A stretch of DNA of 64,000 bases from an uncultured Actinomycetes bacterium. GTDB taxonomy: Bacteria > Actinomycetota > Thermoleophilia > Solirubrobacterales > 70-9. The notes below the pieces were generated by a model. It was not told where the DNA came from, searched no databases, and saw only the letters and a list, made by a program, of their open reading frames with translations. A program made the position numbers and the translations under genes. The DNA lies in assembly GCA_946482365.1 (NCBI GenBank), contig CAMLQY010000009.1:1-64000 (forward strand), given 5' to 3'. Positions 16,069 through 24,167 of the stretch are shown piece after piece; within the stretch, counting starts at the first letter, position 1; every line of letters begins with the position of its first letter.

Positions 16069-19067
16069 CGCTCTTCCTCCTCCTCTGCGCCCACGGGCTC
16101 GACCGGCGCCCGGTCGCGGCGGCAGATCGGCGCGAAGTCGCAGAACGGCGGGCAGATGCCGTGATCCCGCAGTCCCTGGCGGGGGCCCGGGTCGCGATCG
16201 ATCCGCCCGGCCCGCATCCGGGCGACGATCTCGCCGGCGCGGCGACGGGCGTCGGCGAGCAGCTCCTCCAGCCCCTCGGCGTCCAGCTCGTCGGTCCTGG
16301 AGAGCCCGTACCCGGCGAGGTCGGCCGCGGCGTCCTCGCGCACGAACCCCCGCGGCCGGCGCTCGGAGGTCCCGCGCAGCGGGTGGTAGAGGCCGCCGAC
16401 CGCCTCCGCCCCCCAGAGGTCGGCGACGGCGATCAGGTAGAGCTGCAGCTGCAGCTTCGCCTCCTCCTCGAGCTTCTCCCGCGGGGAGACCTTGCTCGCG
16501 AGCTTGTAGTCGAGGACGAGGGCGCGCCCGTCGGGCGCCCGGTCGACCCGGTCGATCGCTCCGTGCAGGCGCCAGCCGTCGATCTCGAGCGCGGGCCGCC
16601 CGGCCTCCTCGGTTTCGGAGAAGCCCTCCTCCAGCAGCCAGGGCTCGAAGCCCCCGGTCTCACGCCCGGCCTCCTCGGCGAGGTAGCGGGCGAGCAGGCC
16701 CTCGACGCGGGCGAGCATCGCCCTCTCGGCCGGGTGCTCGCCGAGCCCCCGCTCCGCCGCGATCTCGCCGAGGAGCTCGCGGCTGCGGGTGAGCCAGGCG
16801 TCCAGCGAGCCGGGCCGCGGCAGCGGATCGCCGCCCGGCTTCTCCTCGTAGAGGGAGCAGAGGGCGGCGTGCACGATGCCGCCCTGGACGAGCGGGTCGG
16901 GAAGCGGGTCGAGCGGCTGGGGGGAGAGCTCATGCGAGACGAACCAGCGGTAGGAGCAGACGTCGAACCCCTCCAGGGTGGTGCCGCCGTAGGCGCGCAC
17001 GTCGCCCAGCGCGGCGAGCACCGACGGGTTCGAGAGCGGCCCCGGCGCCCGCGTCGCGGCCTCGGCGCTGCGGGCGGCCTCCAGCCTGGCGCCGATCCGG
17101 GCGGCGGCCTCGCCCCCGGCGCCGGCCGCCTCGAGGAGCCGGTGCGGGTCGGCGTCCGGCCCCCAGGCGGCGATCGCCCGCGCCAGCTCGGTCTCCGAGG
17201 GGGAGTCGGCGACGCGGAAGACGACGTCGGCAAGGTCCCTGCCGCGGGCCTCTTCCTCGGTCGGCCCGAGCAGCTGCCCGACTTCGTCGAGGAAGGGGGA
17301 GGGCGCCTCGGCGGCACCGTTCTCGTCGCTGTCGCGGTGGGAGAGGAAGAGCCGTCGCCTCGGCAGCGCCAGGCAGGCGTGGAACAGGTAGCGCTCCTCG
17401 GCCTGGTTGTCGTGTCGGGGCGGCAGCGCCAGCGACTCGCGCTGGCGCTCGCTGAGAAACGGATCGAGGTATCCCGCGCCGCGCGGGAACTCCCCGTCCT
17501 GCAGGGAGGCGACGAACACGTTGTCGAAGCGCGCCGCCCGCACCCGTCGCGGGTCGGTGATCCTGACCCGGTCCTCGACCGGCCCGCTCCAGACGCGCAC
17601 CGAGATCGCGCTCAGCGCCTGCGCGGCCGCTTCCGGCAGCGGCGCCAGGCCGTCGAGCTCGGCCCGCTCGGCCATCGTGGTGGCGATGGCACCGGCAGCC
17701 CGCACCTCGAGCTCTGAGCCGGCGCGGGCGCCCATCGCCGTGGCGAGCGCGGCGAGGTGCGCGGCCAGGTCTGCCGGCCGGCCCGCCGCCTCGCGGACCC
17801 CGGCGACGTCCGCCGGCGGCTCGCCGTGCATCTCCTCCCAGAGCTGCAACGCCGCCGCCGCCGTCTGGACCCGGTTGCGGCGGAGCCCGCGCTCGAGCCA
17901 GTCGACCCGTTCCGGCGAGACGCCCGAGGGGCCGCGCAGGTAGCGCAGCAGGTCCCTGGCCCGGCCGGTCCCGAGCACCGCTTCCAGCAGGGCCGCCAGG
18001 GAGCCGCCCACCGAAGTGGTCAGGACGGGGACCTCCGCCTCGAGCGCCGTCGGCACTCCGTAGGACTCCAGGACGGAGGCCAGGAGCGGGCCGCGCCGCG
18101 CGGGGTCGCGCACGACGATCGCGATCTGCTCGGGGTTGGTCCCGTCGGCGAGCAGGCGCGCAACCTCGAGGGAGATCGCCTCGGCCTCTCCGCTCGAGCC
18201 GGCCGAGCGCAGGAAGACGACGCTCTCGTCGCGGGGCCGGCGCTGCGGCTCGACGGCGCCGAAGGCCCGCTCGAGGTGGAAGAGCAGCGGGGAGCTCGTG
18301 TTGGCGGGGTCGGGCGGGGACTTCTCGACCAAGTCGACCCCGATCTCTTCGAGCGCCTCGAGCAGCGGGGCGCTGCGGGCCGCGAGAGCCGAGTGCTCCT
18401 GCTCGAAGGGCAGCGCCACGGTGACGTCGACGGCCGGCGCCAGCGCCTGGATCAGGTCCAGCTGGTTACGCGTCAGGTCGTCGAGCCCGTAGAGGAAGAC
18501 CGGTCGCCGCCAGAACCCGTTTTCGGCCCTCAGCAGGCCGATCGCCTCGCGTGCGACGCCATGGGCATCGACCATCCCGAGCCGGTCGCGCACCTGGGCA
18601 TAGCCGGCGAACAGGGTCGCGATGTCGCCGAGGTACGCCGAGCCCTCGAGCGTCCCGGCCGCGGCTTCGACGTCCGCCGGCTCCAGCCCCGCTCCCTGCA
18701 GCTCGTCGAACAGGTGCTCCAGCGCCAGCGGGAAGCCGGGCCGCAGGGCTGAGCCCCGCAGCGGGCCGATGTCTCCTCGCCGCTCGGCCACCGCCGTCGC
18801 GACCGCTCCCAGGCGCTGCGCTGGGGTGAGGACCGCGCCCGGAGCCGCACCGGCCGCCGCGGCCACCGTGGCGAACAGGCCGCCGAAGGTCATCGCGTCC
18901 GCGCCGAGGATCGCGCCGCCCGCGCAGAGCTCGCGCTCGAAGGCGTAGACGTCGTCGAGGGTGGGGACCACCAGCACCGGCTCGCGCTCGAGCGCGGCGA
19001 TCAGCCCGCCCCTGATGCGGCCGGCCCGGCCCGAGTTCGGCGGTCCCTGGATCAGCTTCAGCGCCAT
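16065..19067 (-). CDS. AddB-like subunit with Fe-S nuclease domain
   Basis: A 1000-residue partner of the AddA-like protein. The N-terminal P-loop is degenerate (GPPNSGRAG, residues 8-16, lacking the GKT lysine), as expected for a subunit that no longer drives the motor. The C-terminal nuclease has VLDYKLASK and QLQLYLIAVA. Four cysteines, one before the nuclease (FDVCSYRWF) and three after it (GICPPFCDFAPICRR), match the Fe-S staple of AddB, with spacing C-x3-C-x5-C rather than the Bacillus C-x2-C-x5-C. It is the first gene of the pair on the minus strand. Confidence 0.87.
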   Translation of the reverse strand: MALKLIQGPPNSGRAGRIRGGLIAALEREPVLVVPTLDDVYAFERELCAGGAILGADAMTFGGLFATVAAAAGAAPGAVLTPAQRLGAVATAVAERRGDIGPLRGSALRPGFPLALEHLFDELQGAGLEPADVEAAAGTLEGSAYLGDIATLFAGYAQVRDRLGMVDAHGVAREAIGLLRAENGFWRRPVFLYGLDDLTRNQLDLIQALAPAVDVTVALPFEQEHSALAARSAPLLEALEEIGVDLVEKSPPDPANTSSPLLFHLERAFGAVEPQRRPRDESVVFLRSAGSSGEAEAISLEVARLLADGTNPEQIAIVVRDPARRGPLLASVLESYGVPTALEAEVPVLTTSVGGSLAALLEAVLGTGRARDLLRYLRGPSGVSPERVDWLERGLRRNRVQTAAAALQLWEEMHGEPPADVAGVREAAGRPADLAAHLAALATAMGARAGSELEVRAAGAIATTMAERAELDGLAPLPEAAAQALSAISVRVWSGPVEDRVRITDPRRVRAARFDNVFVASLQDGEFPRGAGYLDPFLSERQRESLALPPRHDNQAEERYLFHACLALPRRRLFLSHRDSDENGAAEAPSPFLDEVGQLLGPTEEEARGRDLADVVFRVADSPSETELARAIAAWGPDADPHRLLEAAGAGGEAAARIGARLEAARSAEAATRAPGPLSNPSVLAALGDVRAYGGTTLEGFDVCSYRWFVSHELSPQPLDPLPDPLVQGGIVHAALCSLYEEKPGGDPLPRPGSLDAWLTRSRELLGEIAAERGLGEHPAERAMLARVEGLLARYLAEEAGRETGGFEPWLLEEGFSETEEAGRPALEIDGWRLHGAIDRVDRAPDGRALVLDYKLASKVSPREKLEEEAKLQLQLYLIAVADLWGAEAVGGLYHPLRGTSERRPRGFVREDAAADLAGYGLSRTDELDAEGLEELLADARRRAGEIVARMRAGRIDRDPGPRQGLRDHGICPPFCDFAPICRRDRAPVEPVGAEEEEER

Positions 19068-19165
19068 CGCCTCACCCTACGTCCGCCCCCGGCGCCCGGC
19101 CGCCGCAAACTGCGGTTTCCCAGCGCCGGTTTGGCGTCTTCCGCCCTCTCTAGATTGCACCGCAG

Positions 19166-19621
19166 ATGGCGCTCTGCTTCGTAGACCCAGCCGACGCGAT
19201 CCGCACCATCGCGGACTCGATCGGGCGTGAGGCACGCCGGCAGCTGCTCGGCGAGGCCGTGCGGGCCTGGGTCGACGAGATTCCCGACCAGGAGCTCGAG
19301 ACCCATTACGCCAAGGCGCTCTCCGAGCTGGACGAGCACGATCTCTCGATGCTCGCCGCCTGGCACGGCTCGCTCGAGGTCGGCCACCCGGTCCCCAACC
19401 GCGACTTCCTCATGGGCGCCTTCGGCTCGCTGGGCGAGAACCGCCGCGAGGCGCTCAAGCTCGCCGCCGGCTTCCGCGGCGAGGAGGCCGTCGATGCAGG
19501 GGTCACCGAGGAGGATGCGCTGGAGCTGGTCCTCAGCCTCCTCTCCCCGCCGCGCCAGATGGAGCTGGCCGTAGAGGCCGTGGAGCTCTACATCTGGGAT
19601 CGCGCCGGCTCGGACAACTAG
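19166..19621 (+). CDS. Conserved-looking protein of unknown function
   Basis: A 151-residue soluble, acidic, mostly helical protein (ADSIGREARRQLLGEAVRAW; DQELETHYAKALSELDEHDL). No signal peptide, TM segment or metal motif is visible. Codon use matches the neighbours, so it is very likely real. The ATG at 19166 is the earliest start and sits only 98 nt from the divergent AddB start; no clear SD is seen. Function not recognised. Confidence 0.65.
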   Translation: MALCFVDPADAIRTIADSIGREARRQLLGEAVRAWVDEIPDQELETHYAKALSELDEHDLSMLAAWHGSLEVGHPVPNRDFLMGAFGSLGENRREALKLAAGFRGEEAVDAGVTEEDALELVLSLLSPPRQMELAVEAVELYIWDRAGSDN

Positions 19622-19961
19622 TACGAGTCGGCAGGCAGGGAGACGAGCGGCCCTTCGCGGGGTCGATTTTGGTATGCACGAATACCTTGCAAAGGCAGAG
19701 TAGTTCCTATAATTTTTTCAAAATCTGGCCACGCGGCAAATTGGGAGAGCTGTGTTTTTGGGCGGAGGCGGCGGGTTGCCTCCCTTTCAGCCCGGGCTCC
19801 TCCGAAGGCGAAGCATCCCAGGACTCGATGCCGCGAAAACGGAGAGGAGCCCCAGTCGCATTGCTCGATCGCGCTGCGCACCGGTCCGGCCTCTCCTGTC
19901 TCGTCTGTTGATGTAGGGCGCAACCGCCGCCCGGGCGACCGAAGGGGAGGGAGATGAAGCT
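19622..19961 (+). other. 340-bp gene-free region with an AT-rich island
   Basis: Between two plus-strand genes. The stretch 19666-19760 is much richer in A/T than the genome around it and holds a palindrome GGTAT-gcacga-ATACC (19672-19687) and a strong -10 box. Short open frames here have no protein-like codon use. AGGGAGAT just before 19962 supplies the ribosome site of the next gene. Confidence 0.5.
19687..19713 (+). promoter_or_regulatory. Candidate sigma-70-type promoter for the two-TM protein
   Basis: A perfect -10 box TATAAT (19708-19713) stands 15 nt after TTGCAA (19687-19692), in an AT-rich island. The spacing is shorter than the optimal 17 nt. It would give a leader of about 240 nt before GTG 19962. 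Confidence 0.45.
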
Positions 19962-20531
19962 GTGACTGCTGAGAGGACGGGCTCTCTCCTGACTCCCAAG
20001 CGGCCCGGCGGTTTCGTGCCGCCTTCGATCCAGCCTGGAAGCGACGTCAACAACAACATCATCGAAGTGCTGGTTTCGGTTGCGTCGTTCCTGCACCCGG
20101 ACGCGGAGACGATCGACTCGCTGAGCCCCCGGGAGAGGGCGAGGTGGACCAAGTTCCAGGACGCGGTCGTCAAGGGGCACTACAGCATCACGGACCTGAT
20201 GACCCTGCTCAAGGAGGTGGTCCGGGAGCAGAACGACGCAGACCTCGAGCACAAAAGGCAGCATGGGCGCGAACGGCGGGAGCTCTTCGAGCAGCAGCTC
20301 ACCGAGCTGAAGGCAAGCTCCGGCGAGTTCAGGGAAGAACGCAAGCGGGTCATGAACCTGATCACGCTCTGCGTCGTCGCCCTGGTCCTGTGCGCCTGCC
20401 TGACGGCGGTCTTCGCCAGGTCCTGGATCCTTCCCGGGGCGGGGGCCTGCGCCGCCCTGGTCGCCGCGATCGGCGTCCTCACCGGCCTCCGCGCCCAGAT
20501 CACCAAGGGCGATCAGCCTCACTTGCCCTAG
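19962..20531 (+). CDS. Two-TM protein with a cytoplasmic helical domain, unknown
   Basis: 189 residues from a GTG preceded by a purine-rich AGGGAG site. The N-terminal part (to about residue 60) is soluble and ends in LHPDAETIDSLSPRERARW; a charged helix follows (EQNDADLEHKRQHGRERREL). Two TM helices at about 129-147 and 150-170 (LITLCVVALVLCACLTAVF; LPGAGACAALVAAIGVLTG) close the protein with a short tail. The layout, soluble helical domain plus a terminal 2TM hairpin, resembles effector or sensor proteins of some bacterial conflict systems, but no named domain is recognised. Flanking AT-rich islands suggest acquisition by transfer. Confidence 0.6.
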   Translation: MTAERTGSLLTPKRPGGFVPPSIQPGSDVNNNIIEVLVSVASFLHPDAETIDSLSPRERARWTKFQDAVVKGHYSITDLMTLLKEVVREQNDADLEHKRQHGRERRELFEQQLTELKASSGEFREERKRVMNLITLCVVALVLCACLTAVFARSWILPGAGACAALVAAIGVLTGLRAQITKGDQPHLP

Positions 20532-20569
20532 CCGCGGCCGAACCTCACGTTTGGTCGAGCGACCGGAGC

Positions 20570-20598
20570 TTGACACAGGAAAATAAACAGGCTATTTT
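20570..20598 (+). promoter_or_regulatory. Strong sigma-70-type promoter for the 19-residue peptide gene
   Basis: TTGACA (20570-20575), exactly 17 nt, then TATTTT (20593-20598). The -35 is consensus and the region is AT-rich in a GC-rich genome. Transcription would begin near 20605, leaving a leader of about 88 nt. Confidence 0.65.
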
Positions 20599-20692
20599 TT
20601 TTCATTAAAATACCTGAATATTTATAGCCAGCCCTCGGCGAACTCACGCACCGCAAGGCGATTTTCATCGTCCATAACGAAAGGAGGAAGAC

Positions 20693-20752
20693 ATGGAACT
20701 CGTTCCCGTGAAGAACGTGGCCCCGTTGATTTCCATCGGCAAGGGCGCTTAA
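20693..20752 (+). CDS. 19-residue peptide MELVPVKNVAPLISIGKGA
   Basis: A free-standing micro-gene, not part of any longer frame. It has a complete expression cassette: consensus promoter at 20570, leader, an AAAGGAGG ribosome site ending 6 nt before the ATG, 18 further codons, TAA stop, and two stem-loops directly after. The SD is one of the strongest in the window. The peptide has a net positive charge close to zero, is moderately hydrophobic, and has no Cys, so disulfide or lanthionine linkage is not expected; Ser14 is the only hydroxyl side chain. It could be a precursor of a small modified peptide, a signalling or regulatory peptide, or a leader peptide whose target gene is lost. No modification enzyme is adjacent. 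Function unknown. Confidence 0.6.
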   Translation: MELVPVKNVAPLISIGKGA

Positions 20753-20761
20753 CGCGACACA

Positions 20762-20797
20762 CGAGTCGAAAGACTCGAGCCGCGCCGGCGGTCGCCG
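20762..20797 (+). terminator. Tandem stem-loops after the peptide gene
   Basis: CGAGTC-GAAA-GACTCG (20762-20777) is a perfect 6-bp stem capped by a GNRA-type loop; CGGCG-gt-CGCCG follows at 20786-20797. There is no long T-run, but position between the peptide stop and the convergent HAD gene suggests transcript ends here. Confidence 0.5.
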
Positions 20798-20809
20798 TCG
20801 ACGAAATAG

Positions 20810-21451
20810 CTAGGCGAGCGCGGCGCGGATCTCGGGGATCGCCTGTTCGTTGTCCTGGAAGTGGACGGCGTGCAGCCCGGCTTTGCGGGCGCCTTCGACG
20901 TTGACGAGGACGTCGTCGACGAAGAGGCAGGACGCGGCCGGCTTGGCGATTCGCTCCAAGGTCAGCTCGTAGATCCGCGATTCGGGCTTGCGGCAGCCGA
21001 CGAAGGCCGAGTCGACGACCGTCTCGAAGATCTCGTCGACCGGCAGCATCGAGCGCCACAGCGGCTCCCACTCGCGCACGTTGTTCGTCAGCATCGCCAT
21101 CAGGTGGCCCTCGGCCTTCAGCTCCCGCATCAGCTCGATCATCTCCGGGTTCGGTTCGAGCGCCTCGAAGTAGATCTCCTTGAAGCGGTGCATCTCCGGC
21201 CGGTGGCCGAGCAGCGGCTCGAGGCACTCGGTGAGCTGGTCGAGGAACGCGACCTCGGTGATCTCGCCCCGCTCCATCTCGAAGAGCGGGTTCTCGCCGT
21301 TCGCCTCGGCCGCGGCCTGCATCGCCTTGCCGAGAGTCTCGGTCGTGATCCCGGTCTGGTCCTGGAAGGCCATGAACGACTGGATCAGCGGCGAGGTCAG
21401 CACGCCGCCGAAGTCGGAGACGATCGTGTCGATCCTGCGACCCTCAGCCAT
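20810..21451 (-). CDS. HAD-superfamily hydrolase (subfamily IA, YihX/epoxide-hydrolase-N-like)
   Basis: A 213-residue phosphatase-like protein. Motif I is D13-FGGVLT, where the usual second Asp is Gly, as in the YihX-like and epoxide hydrolase N-terminal group; motif II is MLTNN; motif III is CRKPESRIY; motif IV is CLFVDDVLVNVEGA. A helical cap lies between motifs I and II. Likely substrate is a small phosphorylated metabolite, not readable from sequence. Its start overlaps the end of the upstream gene by 8 nt, so both are one transcript. Confidence 0.88.
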   Translation of the reverse strand: MAEGRRIDTIVSDFGGVLTSPLIQSFMAFQDQTGITTETLGKAMQAAAEANGENPLFEMERGEITEVAFLDQLTECLEPLLGHRPEMHRFKEIYFEALEPNPEMIELMRELKAEGHLMAMLTNNVREWEPLWRSMLPVDEIFETVVDSAFVGCRKPESRIYELTLERIAKPAASCLFVDDVLVNVEGARKAGLHAVHFQDNEQAIPEIRAALA

Positions 21452-21836
21452 CCCGGGAGACCACCTCGTAGTGGCCGAGGCCTTCGCGCCCCTCGAGCGA
21501 CCAGCGGAAGAAGGCGATCTGGCCCTTCAGGCCCGGGTGGCTCACCGCGCTGGAGTTGATCAGCGTGCCGGCGCCCCGCAGCGGCTGGCCCTCCTCGTCG
21601 TCCAGCCACAGCTCCAGCGTCGCCCGCCGCTGCACCCCGTCGGGCCCGTACTCGGTCGAGAGCAGCGTCTCGGAGACCTCGACCGGCGCCCCGTCGGCGC
21701 CGCAGAGGACCGCGGCGACGTGCTCCTCGCCGTGCCCGCCCGCCCGCTCGGGCCGGACCGCGCTCAGCGCCAGCAGCCCCCCGTCGGAGAAGGCGATCCC
21801 GATCGACCGCCGCACGATCTGTCCCTCGCTGCCCAT
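21444..21836 (-). CDS. Beta-rich protein of unknown function, upstream of the HAD gene
   Basis: 130 residues, mostly predicted strands (RRSIGIAFSDGGLLALSAVR; RRATLELWLDDEEGQPLRG; HPGLKGQIAFFRWSLEGREG). No signal peptide, TM or metal motif. Codon use matches real genes. It overlaps the HAD hydrolase start by 8 nt and is divergent from the DUF59 gene with 53 nt between starts. Function not recognised. Confidence 0.6.
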   Translation of the reverse strand: MGSEGQIVRRSIGIAFSDGGLLALSAVRPERAGGHGEEHVAAVLCGADGAPVEVSETLLSTEYGPDGVQRRATLELWLDDEEGQPLRGAGTLINSSAVSHPGLKGQIAFFRWSLEGREGLGHYEVVSRDG

Positions 21837-21889
21837 CGGGCGGGAAGCCTAATGACCGGCCGGACATTGGGTCCGGCTACGATGCCGTC

Positions 21890-22204
21890 ATGGCCGAAGA
21901 CACCGCCGTCCTGACCGAAGACGACGTCCTCGAGGCGCTCGAGGAGGTGATCGACCCCGAGCTGGGGCTCGACTTCGTCTCGCTCGGCCTCGTCTACGAC
22001 GTCGAGATCGAGGGTGAGGAGGTCTTCGTCACCTTCACCCTGACGACCCCCGCCTGCCCGATCGGCCCCCAGGTCTCCGAGCAGATGAAGGAGTTCGTCG
22101 GCGACCTCCCGGGAGTCTCCGCCGTCCACCCGAAGATGATCTTCGACCCCCCCTGGAGCCCCGAGATGATGAGCGACGACGCCAAGTTCGCGCTCGGGTT
22201 CTAG
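21890..22204 (+). CDS. Metal-sulfur cluster assembly factor, DUF59/MIP18 family (SufT/PaaD-like)
   Basis: 104 residues with the family pattern VLEALEEVIDPELGLDFVSLGLVYDV, then VTFTLTTPACPIGP carrying the conserved cysteine, and a C-terminal VHPKMIFDPPWSPEMMSDDA. The 'DPPWSPEMMSDDAKFALGF' ending is typical of the bacterial SufT-like branch. These proteins help Fe-S cluster maturation. It stands apart from the SUF genes at 28.5-35 kb, and its stop is followed by an interleaved stem structure shared with the convergent fxsA gene. Confidence 0.9.
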   Translation: MAEDTAVLTEDDVLEALEEVIDPELGLDFVSLGLVYDVEIEGEEVFVTFTLTTPACPIGPQVSEQMKEFVGDLPGVSAVHPKMIFDPPWSPEMMSDDAKFALGF

Positions 22205-22210
22205 CCACCC

Positions 22211-22256
22211 TGGCGCAAAGCTCGTAGATAGTCCGACTTTCGCGCCATTACGAGCT
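22211..22256. other. Interleaved inverted repeats (possible pseudoknot) between convergent genes
   Basis: TGGCGCAAAG (22211-22220) pairs with CTTT-c-GCGCCA (22237-22247). AGCTCGTA (22219-22226) pairs with TACGAGCT (22249-22256). The order A, B, A', B' means the two stems must form a pseudoknot or exclude each other. It fills the gap between two convergent genes, where a shared terminator is expected. Confidence 0.5.
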
Positions 22257-22726
22257 CAGCCCTGCAAGCGCGGGTCCTCCGCGTCGACCTCCTCTGCTGT
22301 CGCCTCGAAGTCGTAGTCGCGCCTCGGCGCCCCAGGGCCCCTCGGCCCCGGCATGCCCACGACCACGAAGCGCCGGGCGACGACGCCGCGAAGCAGGCGC
22401 CGGACGATCGCGCGGGTCGGCGGGATCAGGAAGATGAGGCCGACGACGTCGGTGACGAAGCCGGGGGTGAGCAGGAGGGTGCCGCCGATCGCGATCAGCA
22501 GGCCGTCGGCCACCTCGCGGCCGGGGAAGCGGCGCTCGGCCAGCGCCAGGTTGAAGCGGCGCCAGGCGCCGCGGCCCTGGTGGCGCAGCAGCAGCGAGCC
22601 GAGCAGGGCGTCGGCGAGGAGCAGCGCGATCGTCGGCCAGACGCCGATCAGCGAGCCGATCTGGATGATCACGTAGAGCTCGACGATCGGGACGACGATG
22701 AAGAGGGCGACGAGCAGGACGGCCAC
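22256..22726 (-). CDS. FxsA-family membrane protein
   Basis: 156 residues. The FxsA signature is complete: an N-terminal TM (VAVLLVALFIVVPIVELYV), IIQIGSLIGVWPTIALLLAD, ALLGSLLLRHQGRGAWRRFN, and LLLTPGFVTDVVGLIFLIPP. E. coli FxsA relieves phage T7 exclusion by F plasmids; its cell role is unclear. I chose GTG 22726, two bases past the upstream stop, because the family begins right at the first TM. A charged C-terminal tail rich in Asp/Glu is cytoplasmic. Probably co-transcribed with the acyltransferase gene upstream. Confidence 0.88.
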   Translation of the reverse strand: MAVLLVALFIVVPIVELYVIIQIGSLIGVWPTIALLLADALLGSLLLRHQGRGAWRRFNLALAERRFPGREVADGLLIAIGGTLLLTPGFVTDVVGLIFLIPPTRAIVRRLLRGVVARRFVVVGMPGPRGPGAPRRDYDFEATAEEVDAEDPRLQG

Positions 22727-22728
22727 GG

Positions 22729-24141
22729 TCAGGCGGGGGCGACGGCGCTCGCCGCCTCCTCCAGCTCGGCCAAGGAGCGGTTGAGGCCGGCGGCGAAGTC
22801 TTCGACGTCCTCCATCGAGTCGTAGTCGGCGAGCAGGCCGAAGCCGACACGGCCGTTGTAGCTCATGATCGCCACCGCCAGCGCGTGGTTCTGCGGCAGG
22901 AAGGCGACCGGGAAGACCTCCTCCAGCTCGCGACCGAGCACGTAGAGCGGCAGCTGGGGGCCGGGCACGTTGGTGACGATCAGGTTGAAGAGCCGGGTCG
23001 AGAAGTTGACCCGCGAGGCCTGCGCCAGCAGGGTCGGCGGCGCGAAGTCGTTGAAGCGGGCGATCACTTCGGCTCCGAGCGCCTGCTTGGAGCGCTTCAG
23101 CCCCTCCATCTGCTCGCTGACGACCCGCAGTCGCCGCACCGGGTCCTCGACGTAGACGGGGAGCGGCCCCCGCATCGCCGCGATCCGGTTGCCGAGGTCG
23201 CCCCGCTCGTCCTGCGTGCGGATCGAGACCGGCACCAGGGCACGCAGCTCCAGGCCCTCGGTGCGGATGCCGCGGCCGTGCAGCCACTCGCGCAGGGCGC
23301 CGGTGACCACGGCGAGCACGACGTCGTTGACGGTGCCGCCCAGGGCGTCCTTGATCCGCTTGAAGGTGGTCAGCTCCGAGCGCGCCCAGGTGAAGCGCCG
23401 GTGCGGGCCGATCGGCTGGTTCAGCGGCACGTCGGGCGCCGGGTCGGCGAAGGCGCCGACCACCTCTCCCAGGCCCTCGACCGCCTCGCCCAGGCGCCGC
23501 GCGGCCGACTCCGGGTTGCGCACCGCCTCGACCGCGCGCTCGAGCAGCTTCACCGGTGCGGCGGCGGCGTCGACCGCGCCCCGCGCCATCAGCTGGGCGG
23601 TGGTCGGCTCGGGCGACGGTACCCAGCCGTCTTCGCTCGTTGCCGGCTCGGGCACCGGCTCGAGGTCGAAGAGCACGGTGCCGATGTCGACGCCGGAGAT
23701 GCCGTCGACCATCGCATGGTGGGTCTTGGTCAGGAGGGCGAAGCGGTCGCGCTCCAGCCCCTGCACCAGCCACAGCTCCCAGAGCGGCTTTTGGCGGTCG
23801 AGCTGCTGCGAGAAGACGCGGGCGGCGAGGCGCTTCAGCTGCTGTTCGCCACCCGGCTCGGGCAGCGCCGTGTGACGGATGTGGTAGGTGAGGTTGAAGT
23901 TGACGTCGTCGGCCCAGAGCGGGCGTCCCGCCTCCAGCGGCGGCACGACGATGCGCTGGCGGAAGCGCGGCACCTGCTCGAGGCGGCCGCGCACGTGCTC
24001 GACCAGGTCGACGTACTTCGGCGGCGGGCCCTCGAAGACGAGGATCGCGCCGACGTGCATGTGGCTCGCCGAGCTCTCGTTGGTCAGGAACGAGGCGTCG
24101 ACGGCGGTCAGGCGGTCGAGGTGCCGTCCTTGGGTTGCCAT
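22729..24141 (-). CDS. Wax ester synthase/diacylglycerol O-acyltransferase (WS/DGAT)
   Basis: Transfers acyl-CoA chains to diacylglycerol or fatty alcohols for storage lipid. The catalytic HHxxxDG is present as H141-H142-AMV-D146-G, with the usual N-terminus DRLTAVDASFLTNE and the later NDVVLAVVTGALR and NVPGP motifs. 470 residues is the family length. Actinobacteria often carry many paralogues, so substrate preference cannot be told. It is divergent from ispH with only 26 nt between starts. Confidence 0.93.
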   Translation of the reverse strand: MATQGRHLDRLTAVDASFLTNESSASHMHVGAILVFEGPPPKYVDLVEHVRGRLEQVPRFRQRIVVPPLEAGRPLWADDVNFNLTYHIRHTALPEPGGEQQLKRLAARVFSQQLDRQKPLWELWLVQGLERDRFALLTKTHHAMVDGISGVDIGTVLFDLEPVPEPATSEDGWVPSPEPTTAQLMARGAVDAAAAPVKLLERAVEAVRNPESAARRLGEAVEGLGEVVGAFADPAPDVPLNQPIGPHRRFTWARSELTTFKRIKDALGGTVNDVVLAVVTGALREWLHGRGIRTEGLELRALVPVSIRTQDERGDLGNRIAAMRGPLPVYVEDPVRRLRVVSEQMEGLKRSKQALGAEVIARFNDFAPPTLLAQASRVNFSTRLFNLIVTNVPGPQLPLYVLGRELEEVFPVAFLPQNHALAVAIMSYNGRVGFGLLADYDSMEDVEDFAAGLNRSLAELEEAASAVAPA

Positions 24142-24167
24142 CGTCCTAGGCTAGCTACTCTGCAGCT

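Noticed and set aside
19669..19911. 80-codon open frame in the AT-rich gap
   Set aside because: Mixed composition, no ribosome site, crosses the AT-rich promoter region; unlike real genes here.
20622..20675. Minus-strand mini-frame reading MDDENRLAVREFAEGWL
   Set aside because: No ribosome site, and it lies in the leader of the plus-strand peptide gene; plausible look is likely chance.
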